50,747 nt of DNA from positions 18,877 to 69,623 of the forward strand of contig DBBQ01000065.1 in assembly GCA_002292265.1 (NCBI GenBank), given 5' to 3'. The DNA is from Flavobacteriaceae bacterium UBA980 (GTDB lineage Bacteria; Bacteroidota; Bacteroidia; Flavobacteriales; Flavobacteriaceae). The notes beneath the pieces were generated by a model that had not been told where the DNA came from, did no database searches, and was given only the letters and a program-made list of their open reading frames with translations. The position numbers and the translations under genes were made by a program. Shown here in pieces: positions 19,981-28,764 of this stretch (positions are counted from its first letter, which is position 1; every line of letters begins with the position of its first letter).

Positions 19981-20700
19981 ATGAAAGAGAAAACTGTAAG
20001 TGATGCTGTAAATTTTAGAAGATCTGTACGGGTTTACGATCCTGAAAAAACCATTGACACGGAAAAAGTCAAAAAATGTATCGAACAAGCCACCTTGGCA
20101 CCTTCCAGTAGTAACCTTCAATTGTGGGAGTTTTACCACATCCAATCTGAGGAGTTTTTAAAAGAGGTCGCCAAAGTTTGCTATAACCAACCCGCAGCCA
20201 AAACAGCTCAAGAGTTGGTAATCCCTGTGGTGCGTCTCGATCTATGGCAGCAACGCATTCAAGCCAATGTGGATTTTATTAAAAAATCCAATGCAGGAAA
20301 GGAGCAAAAAAAAATCCAGGGAGCCCTCGATTACTATCAAAAAACCATTCCTAAATTGTACCGAGGGTCGCAAAAAATTACCGGTTTTCTCAACAGCTTA
20401 AAAAGTAACTGGGACGGTCGGAAAAAAGTGACCTACCGCGAAGTCAAAGCTGGAGACCTCAGAGTGGTGGGTCATAAAAGTACGGCCTTAGCCGCTCAAA
20501 ATTTTATGGTAAGTATGGCGGCATTTGGCTACGATACCTGCCCCATGGAAGGTTTTGACTCGGTACGCCTAAAAGCACTACTCCAGCTTCCCAAAGCGGC
20601 AGAAATCAGTATGGTCATCGGTTGTGGGCTTCGCAAGGAAAAGGGAGTTTATGGCGATCGTTTTCGCATTCCCTTTGAAGAGGTGTATTTTAAAAAATAA
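19981..20700 (+). CDS. Nitroreductase family protein
   Basis: FMN-dependent NAD(P)H oxidoreductase fold, 239 residues. The N-terminal FMN-phosphate motif 'FRRSVRVYDPEK' and 'ATLAPSSSNLQLWEFYHI' are typical, as is the later 'AAQNFMVSMAAFGYDTCPMEGFD'. The region between about 80 and 150 is longer than in minimal nitroreductases and rich in Lys, Gln and Tyr. The physiological substrate is unknown (quinones, nitro compounds or enones are possible). It starts two bases after the aldehyde dehydrogenase stop. Confidence 0.88.
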   Translation: MKEKTVSDAVNFRRSVRVYDPEKTIDTEKVKKCIEQATLAPSSSNLQLWEFYHIQSEEFLKEVAKVCYNQPAAKTAQELVIPVVRLDLWQQRIQANVDFIKKSNAGKEQKKIQGALDYYQKTIPKLYRGSQKITGFLNSLKSNWDGRKKVTYREVKAGDLRVVGHKSTALAAQNFMVSMAAFGYDTCPMEGFDSVRLKALLQLPKAAEISMVIGCGLRKEKGVYGDRFRIPFEEVYFKK

Positions 20701-20705
20701 GATTT

Positions 20706-22241
20706 CTACCCCATCCACCCCTCTCGGTCCAAACTTCGGTATTGGATGGCTTCGGCGATATGAACGGATTGTACAGCTGTAGCTGCTTCCAAATCAGCTA
20801 TAGTACGCGCCACTTTTAGGATACGGTCATACGCCCGTGCGGAAAGCGACAAACGTTCCATGGCTTTTTTTAATAAATCCGAAGACGTAGGATCCAATTT
20901 GCAATACTTGCGGATTTGACGGGTATTCATCTGGGCATTGTAGTTGATGTTGGGATGCGCTTCAAAACGCAGGGTTTGGAGTTCACGAGCGGCGGTAACC
21001 CTTTTGCGAATGGACTCGGAAGACTCCTCAGCTCGGGTATCGGAAAGTTTTTCAAAAGGGACGGGTTCCACCTCGATATGAATGTCAATTCGGTCTAGCA
21101 GCGGCCCCGATATTTTCCCCATATAGCGTTGCATTTCGGTTGCAGAGGGTCCTAGTTTGGAATAAGGGTCTGTAAAGTAGCCTGTGGGACTGGAGTTCAT
21201 ACTGGCCACCAACATAAACGAAGCGGGATAGGTTACTGTAAACTTCGCTCGTGAGATGGTCACCTCTCGATCTTCCAAGGGTTGATGCATAACCTCCAAG
21301 ACAGAACGTTTAAACTCAGGGAGTTCATCTAAAAACAGGACTCCATTATGCGCCATGGAGATCTCCCCAGGCTGGGGGTAAGCTCCTCCTCCAACCAGTG
21401 CCACATCGCTAATGGTATGGTGCGGCGACCGAAAAGGGCGTATGCTAATCAAGCCTTTGTTTTTCACTTTACCCAATACAGAATGAATTTTTGTGGTTTC
21501 TAGGGCTTCCTGCAAGTTCATCGGGGGAAGAATACTGGGTAGGCGTTTGGCAAGCATGGTCTTCCCTGCCCCGGGGGGACCAATAAGAATGATATTGTGT
21601 CCTCCTGCCGCTGCAATTTCCATACAGCGTTTGATCCCCTCCTGCCCTTTGACATCGGAAAAATCGTGTTCGGGATATTTCAGTTGTTTTTGAAACTCTT
21701 TTCGCGTATCGACTACCACAGGCTGGAGTGCCTTTTTTTGGTTAAAAAAATCAATGACTTCCTCCAAATGCGAAACGCCATAGACATTGAGGTCTTTGAC
21801 AATCGCAGCCTCCATCGCATTTTCTGCGGGCAAGAGAAATCCACTAAATCCGTCTTTAAGGGCTTGGATTGCGATGGGTAAGGCCCCTTTGATGGGTCGG
21901 ATACTGCCGTCCAGTGCCAGTTCACCCATAATGATATAGGACTCAATATTGGGCGCACTGATTTGTCCTGAGGCGGCAAGAATACCTAGGGCTAGGGGCA
22001 GATCATAGGCGGATCCTTCTTTGCGTAAATCGGCAGGCGCCATATTGATCGTAATCTTTTTACCGGGCAATTTGTAACCAATATTGGTTAGTGCTGCCGC
22101 AATGCGGTAGTTGCTCTCTTTGATGGCATTGTCGGGCAGGCCTACCAAGTGGTAGCCAATTCCACCCGCAATATTCACTTCAATAGTGATCAAACTGGCT
22201 TCTACATCAAAAACAGAGGATCCGAAAACAGAGATAAGCAT
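20706..22241 (-). CDS. YifB family Mg chelatase-like AAA ATPase
   Basis: A 511-residue protein with an N-terminal Lon-protease-like S5 fold (ChlI domain, residues 20-150, including '[18 protein letters not shown]'), then an Mg-chelatase-type AAA+ domain with Walker [12 protein letters not shown] (about 220-230), '[20 protein letters not shown]' with the Walker B DE, and a C-terminal ChlI C domain (from about 400). This is the ComM/YifB family. ComM is a branch-migration helicase in natural transformation in Gram-negative bacteria; the role in Bacteroidota is not established. Convergent with the nitroreductase gene, with a 5-base gap. Confidence 0.93.
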   Translation of the reverse strand: MLISVFGSSVFDVEASLITIEVNIAGGIGYHLVGLPDNAIKESNYRIAAALTNIGYKLPGKKITINMAPADLRKEGSAYDLPLALGILAASGQISAPNIESYIIMGELALDGSIRPIKGALPIAIQALKDGFSGFLLPAENAMEAAIVKDLNVYGVSHLEEVIDFFNQKKALQPVVVDTRKEFQKQLKYPEHDFSDVKGQEGIKRCMEIAAAGGHNIILIGPPGAGKTMLAKRLPSILPPMNLQEALETTKIHSVLGKVKNKGLISIRPFRSPHHTISDVALVGGGAYPQPGEISMAHNGVLFLDELPEFKRSVLEVMHQPLEDREVTISRAKFTVTYPASFMLVASMNSSPTGYFTDPYSKLGPSATEMQRYMGKISGPLLDRIDIHIEVEPVPFEKLSDTRAEESSESIRKRVTAARELQTLRFEAHPNINYNAQMNTRQIRKYCKLDPTSSDLLKKAMERLSLSARAYDRILKVARTIADLEAATAVQSVHIAEAIQYRSLDREGWMG

Positions 22242-22410
22242 AGTATCGATTTGGTTCTTCTAAAATACAGTTTTAACTGAAACTAACTTTATTTTGAATT
22301 CACTTTTGAATTGAATCCTTTCATCAGACCTATAGTTCCGTTTGTTCTATCTTAAAATAAAAACTGTTTTTGTGCTTTTAACTTTATAGAATCAGCGAGT
22401 TGCTTGTCCG

Positions 22411-22447
22411 AAAAAGCCGAATCAAATTTTTAAAAAACAGCACGGCT
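22411..22447 (-). terminator. Possible terminator after dsbD
   Basis: Read on the minus strand, AGCCG (bases 22447-22443 complement) pairs with CGGCT followed by a T run, closing a long AT-rich loop that can fold on itself. It lies 14 bases beyond the dsbD stop. The 219-base gap to yifB also holds the yifB promoter, which I could not pin down. Confidence 0.35.
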
Positions 22448-22460
22448 CAGGTTAATACCA

Positions 22461-24428
22461 TTAAAATTTAAAATAGTTCGCCTTGGGTGTTGTAGGTCGG
22501 TTTGACAAACCTGTTTCTAACCAAATGCGAAAGGTATCGACATCGGTGTATTGGATGGGTACATTTAGCAACGTTCCCTCGGGAGTCATTTGAATGTAAA
22601 AGGGTTGGGAAGCCGTGTTGAAGTTGATCGCCTGAAAGGTCGCCCATTTTTTTCCCACAGTATTGATTCTTTTGATGCGTCCGTCGGGGTATTGAAAATC
22701 AAATTGGTCGGCATCAGCCAAGGCTTTACGGTCATCAACATAAAGGGAAATGACAATAAATTCATCTCTTAAAAGGGGATATACATCGGGGTCAGACCAA
22801 ACGTTTTCTTCCATCTTTCGGCAATTGACACATGCCCAGCCCGTAAAATCCAAAAGAATCGGTTTTTCTTGGGAACGAGCCGCAGCTACCCCTGTTTCAA
22901 AATCTTTATAACAATCCAAACCTAGTGGACAATCGGAATCTTGAGCTCGCAAACTGTAAAACTCAGGAGGGGGAAAACCACTTAAGATTTTAAGGGTATT
23001 TTCTTTGGCAAACAGTCCATTGATCAAAAACCCACTAAAGAGAAGCGTGACCATCCCCAATAAAAGTCGCAGTTTGTGGATTGGAGCTTTCGTCTCATTT
23101 TTAAAACGAAACAGTCCGAAAAGATAGAGTGTTAAAGCCAATGAAATTAAAATCCAAATGGTGATAAAAGTTTCTCTTTTTAACAGTCCCCAATGTGCGA
23201 CCAAATCAGCATTAGAAAGGAATTTTAATGCCAAAGCCAATTCTAAGAATCCCAACACTACCTTTACTGTGGTCATCCAACTTCCCGATTTGGGTAGTGC
23301 TTTCAGCGTATTTGGAAACAAAGCAAACAGACCAAAAGGCAAACCCAAAGCAATTCCAAAACCGAGCATTCCTATGGACAATTGCATCGCACCCCCCTCT
23401 GCTGTAAGGGAACCCGCAAGTAAGGAGCCCAAGATGGGTCCTGTACAAGAAAATGAAACAATGGCAAGGGTCAACGCCATAAAAAAGATGCCCAATATTC
23501 CGTTTACGGCAGACGCTTGATCCGTCTTATTTCCCCAACGGGTGGGCAGGGTCAATTCGTAGAACCCAAAAAAGGAAAATGCAAAAAACACAAAGACTGT
23601 AAAAAAGAGTAGATTCAAGTAAACATTGGTCGCCAGCGTATTTAAAATCTCTGGATTTAGAGAATCAATAAAATGAAACGGCAGACTCAACAAACCATAA
23701 ATCAAAACGATAAAAAAAGCGTAGGTTAACGCATTCACAACTCCGCGTGCTGAAGAAGTGGCCTGCTTGAGGAAGAATGAAACCGTGAGTGGGATCATGG
23801 GAAAGACACAAGGGGTCAACAAAGCCAACAGCCCTCCAAAAAAGCCCAATAAAAAAATAGTAAAATACGAATAGGTTCCTTCCTTTACTTCGGTACTTTC
23901 CAAATAATCCCTGCCCGATAGTTTTAGTTTTAAAGCTTCGGAACGACGCTTACTGGCTTCATCTATTTGCTGTACGGCAACGGATTCTGATCCGTCCAAT
24001 ACAAAACGAAAATTCTCCGTTCTAAAAATACAGAGTTCGTCATCACAAGCTTGGTAATTTACTTCTACCTCAAGTATTTTCAAGTCAGGATCCAAAAGTT
24101 CTATTTGTTGGGTAAAGACAGCTTGATTATTAAAAAAGGTAAGGTCCATTTCAAAAACTGAATCATAGGCAACCACTGAAGGACTTTCTTCTACTGGCCC
24201 TAGACGTTGGAACGATTCGTTCTCTTTAAAAATAAATTCGGTAGGAATGGCCCCATCGGGATCCGATTGCTGGGAATACAAATGCCATTTAGGAGCAATA
24301 CGCGCTTCAAATGAAAGTGTGATTAAATTCGCTTCTGTACGTTCCCATCCTGATTGCCATTCTACTGGCTCGTCGATTTGGGCGCTCAGCAGCGTACTCC
24401 ATAAAAATAATCCCAACCACTTCTTCAT
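22461..24428 (-). CDS. Thiol:disulfide interchange protein DsbD-like
   Basis: Carries electrons from cytoplasmic thioredoxin across the inner membrane to periplasmic reductases. The 655 residues show a signal peptide (KKWLGLFLWSTLLSAQ), an N-terminal domain with the redox pair in QACDDELCIF, about eight membrane segments with the membrane redox cysteines in TPCVFPMIP and FSCTGPILG, and a C-terminal thioredoxin domain with GWACVNCRKM (Cys533 and Cys536). All three Cys pairs are intact, so a full relay is expected. It overlaps tilS by four bases (ATGA). Confidence 0.92.
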   Translation of the reverse strand: MKKWLGLFLWSTLLSAQIDEPVEWQSGWERTEANLITLSFEARIAPKWHLYSQQSDPDGAIPTEFIFKENESFQRLGPVEESPSVVAYDSVFEMDLTFFNNQAVFTQQIELLDPDLKILEVEVNYQACDDELCIFRTENFRFVLDGSESVAVQQIDEASKRRSEALKLKLSGRDYLESTEVKEGTYSYFTIFLLGFFGGLLALLTPCVFPMIPLTVSFFLKQATSSARGVVNALTYAFFIVLIYGLLSLPFHFIDSLNPEILNTLATNVYLNLLFFTVFVFFAFSFFGFYELTLPTRWGNKTDQASAVNGILGIFFMALTLAIVSFSCTGPILGSLLAGSLTAEGGAMQLSIGMLGFGIALGLPFGLFALFPNTLKALPKSGSWMTTVKVVLGFLELALALKFLSNADLVAHWGLLKRETFITIWILISLALTLYLFGLFRFKNETKAPIHKLRLLLGMVTLLFSGFLINGLFAKENTLKILSGFPPPEFYSLRAQDSDCPLGLDCYKDFETGVAAARSQEKPILLDFTGWACVNCRKMEENVWSDPDVYPLLRDEFIVISLYVDDRKALADADQFDFQYPDGRIKRINTVGKKWATFQAINFNTASQPFYIQMTPEGTLLNVPIQYTDVDTFRIWLETGLSNRPTTPKANYFKF

Positions 24429-25717
24429 TTCTTAGTGCGCATTAGTAGTTTATTTTGAGTTTGAGCGGTTGCAATAAAACGTCGATCACAACGCCGTCCT
24501 ACAACCCAAACGATTTGATCTTGAGAACAAAACAACCATTGTTTTTCCTTTTCTATCAAAGAATACTTTTCATCTTTAAAAAATTTACTCAGCAGTTTTT
24601 TGCCTTTCATTCCCGTGGGACAAAAATAGTCGCCTTTCTTGTACTTTCTTAAAGTCAACGGGTTTTTTAACAGGTCTTTGTTTAAAAAGGCTTCCTGTGC
24701 TTCCCATTGTTGTTGGATCGGGGCTTCCACAATATTCCATTCTAAGTCTAGGGGAAGTTTTTGATTTGGTTTTTCTAAATCGACAGTTAATTCTACAAAT
24801 TTTTCTTCAGATACTGGAGTTAATAGGAGTTGTTCTCGGTCTCGAATCAATCGATGTGAACTACTAACCAATTGTTTTCCAGAACTAGCGTGGAGTAACT
24901 TCTGAACTTCTTTTGTTTCAAAACCAAAAGGAGCAAACCAATGATGCAAACAAAAATTCAAAGGGCGCTGTTCCTTTAATTGCCGAACTTCTATAGCAAA
25001 TACACCCTGCTGCTCGTTGAAAATTTTAGCCTTTAATTGATCCAGTTGGTGCGACATAAATTCCTCTGCTTCAGTAAGGTGGCTTAGGGTATCTTTAAAG
25101 TTTTCAAGAGCTTGAGGTTTTAGCTCCTCTAGCGGAGTCACGACTTGATGCCGAATTTTATTTCGCAAATACGCATCCGTCTGATTGGAAGCGTCTTCTC
25201 GCCATGGGATGTTGTGTAATGCGGCATAATTCAGGATTTCTTTTTTAGAACTCTTCGCTAATGGACGAATAATATTCTGGGTTTGAGGAATCCCCAACAA
25301 ACCTGAAATTCCCGTACCTCGAGTCGTATTGATTAAAAAAGTTTCCAACTGATCATTCAAATGGTGTGCTGTAACCAATACGTCTATTCCTTGTAGCTCC
25401 ATCAACTGTTGAAACCACTCATAACGCAATTCGCGCGCTGCTTCTTGTGTACTTTTTTTAAAACTTTCTTTGTAGGAATTTGTGTCAAAAGTCTTTATGT
25501 AAAAGGGGATTTCTTGCTTCAAACACCAGGCTTTCACAAACTCTGCGTCTCCATTACTGGCCTCTCCTCGCAGTTGAAAATTGCAGTGGGCAACGGAAAA
25601 ATTCATTCCTTTTTTAAGTAATATATACGCTAAAACACAGCTGTCCACTCCTCCACTGTGAGCCAAAAGCACGGATTTATTTTGTAGTCCATTAAGTTGG
25701 AGCGCTAGCGTATTCAT
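24425..25717 (-). CDS. tilS: tRNA(Ile)-lysidine synthetase
   Basis: ATP-dependent enzyme that changes the CAU anticodon of the minor tRNA-Ile to lysidine-AU so that AUA is read as isoleucine; essential in most bacteria. The P-loop SGGVDS (21-26) and the AHHLNDQLETFLINTTRGTG block are diagnostic, and the C-terminal substrate-binding domain (RKYKKGDYFCPTGMKGKKLL...) is present. At 430 residues it is a full-length TilS. First gene of a tilS-dsbD pair that overlaps by four bases. The start lies 270 bases from the divergent GNAT gene. Confidence 0.95.
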   Translation of the reverse strand: MNTLALQLNGLQNKSVLLAHSGGVDSCVLAYILLKKGMNFSVAHCNFQLRGEASNGDAEFVKAWCLKQEIPFYIKTFDTNSYKESFKKSTQEAARELRYEWFQQLMELQGIDVLVTAHHLNDQLETFLINTTRGTGISGLLGIPQTQNIIRPLAKSSKKEILNYAALHNIPWREDASNQTDAYLRNKIRHQVVTPLEELKPQALENFKDTLSHLTEAEEFMSHQLDQLKAKIFNEQQGVFAIEVRQLKEQRPLNFCLHHWFAPFGFETKEVQKLLHASSGKQLVSSSHRLIRDREQLLLTPVSEEKFVELTVDLEKPNQKLPLDLEWNIVEAPIQQQWEAQEAFLNKDLLKNPLTLRKYKKGDYFCPTGMKGKKLLSKFFKDEKYSLIEKEKQWLFCSQDQIVWVVGRRCDRRFIATAQTQNKLLMRTKK

Positions 25718-25827
25718 TGCGATTTTTAAGTTTTACAAAGTTAAGCATTCACCCATTACTCGATATTCTTTTAAGAAAAGACTTATTTTTTTTTGTGAAA
25801 TAAAATTTTTAATGGACTTTTGTACTC

Positions 25828-25835
25828 TATGTTTG
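25828..25835 (+). promoter_or_regulatory. Possible -7 element before the arg cluster
   Basis: TATGTTTG matches TAnnTTTG exactly. A T-rich stretch (25806-25810) lies 17-18 bases upstream, but without the G of the -33 TTG. If used, transcription would start near 25842 and leave about 145 bases of leader before the GNAT gene. It competes with the leader-ORF start codon at 25829. Confidence 0.4.
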
Positions 25836-25915
25836 AAACGACAACATATAATTCAACTAATACTGCCACGACACTTTCGTTGCGCAGTCCGCGTCGTCGC
25901 CCCTTGGGGGTGTAA
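25829..25915 (+). CDS. Candidate arginine-rich leader peptide of the arg cluster
   Basis: A 28-codon ORF 72 bases before the first gene of the arginine cluster. It ends LSLRSPRRRPLGV, with four Arg codons (CGC, CGT, CGT, CGC) in seven positions, in a genome region otherwise poor in such runs. A Thr/Asn-rich stretch precedes it. This is what an amino-acid-responsive leader (attenuator) for arginine genes would look like. Conflicts: the ATG lies inside TATGTTTG (25828-25835), which could itself be a -7 promoter box, in which case translation could start later (TTG at 25880). The sequence after the stop has a stem-loop (25925-25946) and a run of nine T (25962-25970), though no classic terminator stem abuts the T run. 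Confidence 0.45.
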   Translation: MFETTTYNSTNTATTLSLRSPRRRPLGV

Positions 25916-25924
25916 CTTTTCTAT

Positions 25925-25946
25925 AGAGTATGGTGTGCCCTGCTCT
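25925..25946 (+). other. Stem-loop in the arg cluster leader
   Basis: AGAGTATGG can pair with CCCTGCTCT (eight pairs including one G-U, one mismatch) around a TGTG loop. It lies between the leader ORF stop and the T run at 25962-25970. A role in attenuation is possible but the 15-base gap to the T run is unlike a standard terminator. Confidence 0.3.
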
Positions 25947-25987
25947 CTTCTCGAACTCATCTTTTTTTTTATCACATTTTACTAAAT

Positions 25988-26521
25988 ATGAAAATTTTAC
26001 GCGCAAAAGCGGAACATATTATATATTCTAAGGCAATAAGTCTCTGCATCGATGAGTCTGCCAAAATACGGGGTACTGGAATTGCCCGACGAACCCCCGA
26101 GTACATCGCAACCAAAATAGAAAACGGAAATGCGGTCATCGCGTTAGAAGAGGACCAGTTTGCAGGTTTTTGCTATATCGAAGTTTGGGGACACGGAAAG
26201 TATGTAGCGCATTCTGGGCTTATCGTAGCACCAGATTTTAGAGGAAAAGGACTAGCTCGAAAAATCAAAAAAGAAGTTTTTGAACTTTCCCTAGAAAAAT
26301 ATCCCGATGCCAAAGTATTTGGAATTACTACAAGTATGCCCGTGATGAAAATCAACTACGAACTGGGGTATCAACCAGTTCATTTTTCAGAATTGACGGA
26401 TGATCCCGAATTTTGGAAAGGCTGTCAAACCTGTAAAAACTATGATATCCTTACCCGAACCGAGCGACAAATGTGTCTCTGTACTGGGATGCTCTACGAT
26501 CCCGCAAAAAAAAAGACCTGA
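25988..26521 (+). CDS. GNAT acyltransferase of the arginine cluster (candidate N-acylglutamate synthase)
   Basis: A 177-residue GNAT-fold protein. The acyl-CoA pyrophosphate loop is RGKGLARK (85-92), preceded by the beta4 strand 'AHSGLIVAPDF'. Its place as first gene of a complete arg cluster that has no argA or argJ makes it the best candidate for acylating glutamate with acetyl-CoA or succinyl-CoA; this is inference from context. The tail holds four cysteines in CxxC-x13-CxC spacing (Cys146, 149, 163, 165), which looks like a metal site and is not part of the usual GNAT core. The stop is 74 bases before argG. Confidence 0.8.
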   Translation: MKILRAKAEHIIYSKAISLCIDESAKIRGTGIARRTPEYIATKIENGNAVIALEEDQFAGFCYIEVWGHGKYVAHSGLIVAPDFRGKGLARKIKKEVFELSLEKYPDAKVFGITTSMPVMKINYELGYQPVHFSELTDDPEFWKGCQTCKNYDILTRTERQMCLCTGMLYDPAKKKT

Positions 26522-26595
26522 CAAAAAACAATTGATAAATACGTGTTAGAACACCTAAAAAAATTAAATTAAGCTACTCGCGAAAAACAAATAAA

Positions 26596-27786
26596 ATGGA
26601 AAAGGAAAAACTAGTACTAGCCTACAGTGGAGGATTGGATACTTCATACTCCCTAAAAAAGCTATCCCAAGAAAACTACGAAGTGCATGCGGTAAGTGTC
26701 AATACGGGAGGGTTTTCTATAGAAGAAATCGACACGATCGAGAAAAAAGCCTACGAGATGGGTGCCTTTACCTACAAAAACATCAATGCATTACAAGCGT
26801 TTTACGATCAAATTGTGAAGTATTTGATTTTTGGAAATGTTTTGAAAAACAATACCTATCCCCTCTCGGTCAGTGCAGAACGGATCATTCAAGCAGTAGA
26901 AATTGTTCACTATGCGAAGTCGATAAAAGCAAAATATATTGCCCATGGCAGCACAGGGGCTGGCAATGACCAAGTACGGTTTGATCTAATTTTTCAAATT
27001 TTAGCCCCTGAAGTTGAAATCATTACCCTGATACGAGATCAACAACTGTCGCGAGAAGATGAAATTGCATATTTAAAATCACAAGGAATTGATGTGCCTT
27101 GGGAAAAGGCGAAATACTCCATCAATCAAGGTTTGTGGGGCACCAGTGTAGGAGGTGCTGAAACCTTGACTTCAAACGAAGCACTTCCCGATTCAGCCTA
27201 TCCCAGTTCTCTGACAAAGACCACACCTGAAGATTTAGAATTGGAGTTCAAGTCTGGAGAATTAATCGCTGTAAACGGGCAAAGTGGAACCCCTATAGCT
27301 TTAATTCAACAACTACAGGAATTGGCAAAAGGCTTCGCCATTGGTCGTGACATCCACGTAGGAGATACCATCATCGGAATTAAAGGAAGAGTCGGTTTTG
27401 AAGCGGCAGCCCCTTTACTCATTATAAAAGCACACCACCTTTTAGAAAAGCATACCCTAAGTAAATGGCAGCAACACCAAAAAGAACAACTCGCCAGCTT
27501 TTACGGCATGCAATTGCACGAAGGGCAGTACTTAGATCCTGTCATGCGAGATATGGAAGCGTTTCTGGAAAATAGTCAAAAAAAGGTCAGCGGTACCGTT
27601 TTTCTAAAGTTGCATCCCTATCGATTCGAGCTTTTGGGGATCGCATCCCCCCATGATTTAATGCAAGCGGAATTTGGAAGCTACGGAGAAATGAACAAAG
27701 GCTGGACTGCCGATGAGGCGAAAGGTTTTATTAAACTCACCGCCAATGCTTCGAAAATATACCAACATTTAAATAAGAATAGATGA
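26596..27786 (+). CDS. argG: Argininosuccinate synthase
   Basis: Joins citrulline and aspartate with ATP to argininosuccinate. The N-type ATP pyrophosphatase P-loop is LAYSGGLDTSYSL (8-20), and 'AHGSTGAGNDQVRFDL' and 'KYSINQGLWG' are conserved substrate-site blocks. Length 396, normal for the family. Its last codons overlap argC by four bases (ATGA), so translation is probably coupled. In this cluster the late gene argG comes first and argH last. Confidence 0.96.
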   Translation: MEKEKLVLAYSGGLDTSYSLKKLSQENYEVHAVSVNTGGFSIEEIDTIEKKAYEMGAFTYKNINALQAFYDQIVKYLIFGNVLKNNTYPLSVSAERIIQAVEIVHYAKSIKAKYIAHGSTGAGNDQVRFDLIFQILAPEVEIITLIRDQQLSREDEIAYLKSQGIDVPWEKAKYSINQGLWGTSVGGAETLTSNEALPDSAYPSSLTKTTPEDLELEFKSGELIAVNGQSGTPIALIQQLQELAKGFAIGRDIHVGDTIIGIKGRVGFEAAAPLLIIKAHHLLEKHTLSKWQQHQKEQLASFYGMQLHEGQYLDPVMRDMEAFLENSQKKVSGTVFLKLHPYRFELLGIASPHDLMQAEFGSYGEMNKGWTADEAKGFIKLTANASKIYQHLNKNR

Positions 27787-28754
27787 AAAAAGTAGGCATT
27801 ATTGGAGGTTCGGGATATACCGGTGGAGAACTCATTCGATTGGTACTCCAGCACCCCGCTTTGGAGCTGGAGTTTGTGTACAGCACCACCAGAGCAGGAA
27901 AACCACTAACCCATGCACATCCCGATCTTTTGGGAAGCACAACACGTAAATTTACGGATCAAGTCAACCCAGAAATTGATGTGGTCTATCTCTGTTTAGG
28001 ACATGGAAATTCTGTAGCTTTTTTACAAGAACACTCCTTTTCTGATCACACTTTAATTGTAGATTTAGGAAACGACTTTCGATTGAAGGAGGATGCAAAT
28101 TTTAAAGGAAGAAATTTTGTTTACGGTCTGCCAGAACTTCAAAGAGAAGCAATTGAAAAAGCAAATGCCATTGCCAACCCTGGATGCTTTGCTACGGCAT
28201 TACAACTCGCCATGTTGCCCTTGGCGAAAAATAACAATCTAAAATCGGATGTGCATGTCCACGCTACTACAGGAAGTACAGGTGCAGGCGTAGGGCTAAG
28301 TTCCACAAGTCACTTTAGCTGGAGAAACAATAATTTTTCTTGGTACAAACCTTTTACCCACCAACACCTTGGAGAGATTCATCAAAGTTTGGAACAACTC
28401 CACAGTAGCCCGAAAATTCATTTTTTACCCCATAGAGGAGATTTTACAAGAGGGATTTTTGCCACGGTCTATACCGAATACGAAGGGAGTTTGGCAGAAG
28501 CCCAATCACTTTTTCACGACTTCTACAAAACCCATCCGTTTACCCATGTTTCTAAAGAGGAAATCAGTTTAAAATCGGTGATCAACAGCAACAACTGTTT
28601 TCTTCATTTACACAAGCATGAAAACTTGTTATTAATAACTAGTATACTAGATAACTTAATTAAAGGAGCTTCGGGTCAAGCGCTACAAAACACAAATCTC
28701 ATTATGGGTTGGGAAGAAACCCTTGGACTCCAACTCAAAGCCTCAACTTTTTAA
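27783..28754 (+). CDS. argC: N-acyl-gamma-glutamyl-phosphate reductase
   Basis: NADPH-dependent reduction of N-acylglutamyl phosphate to the semialdehyde. The N-terminal Rossmann motif is GIIGGSGYTGGELIRL and the catalytic Cys135 lies in ANPGCFATALQLAMLPL. 'HATTGSTGAGVGLSSTSHFS' is the typical loop after it. Length 323 residues. The acyl group (acetyl or succinyl) is decided by the pathway; the ArgF' residue here points to succinyl. Confidence 0.95.
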   Translation: MKKVGIIGGSGYTGGELIRLVLQHPALELEFVYSTTRAGKPLTHAHPDLLGSTTRKFTDQVNPEIDVVYLCLGHGNSVAFLQEHSFSDHTLIVDLGNDFRLKEDANFKGRNFVYGLPELQREAIEKANAIANPGCFATALQLAMLPLAKNNNLKSDVHVHATTGSTGAGVGLSSTSHFSWRNNNFSWYKPFTHQHLGEIHQSLEQLHSSPKIHFLPHRGDFTRGIFATVYTEYEGSLAEAQSLFHDFYKTHPFTHVSKEEISLKSVINSNNCFLHLHKHENLLLITSILDNLIKGASGQALQNTNLIMGWEETLGLQLKASTF

Positions 28755-28764
28755 AACAAAAACA

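Noticed and set aside
26536..26560. Small inverted repeat GTGTT-AG-AACAC between GNAT and argG as a terminator
   Set aside because: Loop of only two bases and no T run; the arg genes downstream look co-transcribed.
28723..28764. TTG start for proC inside argC
   Set aside because: The Rossmann motif begins right after ATG 28765; the extra 14 residues have no family counterpart.
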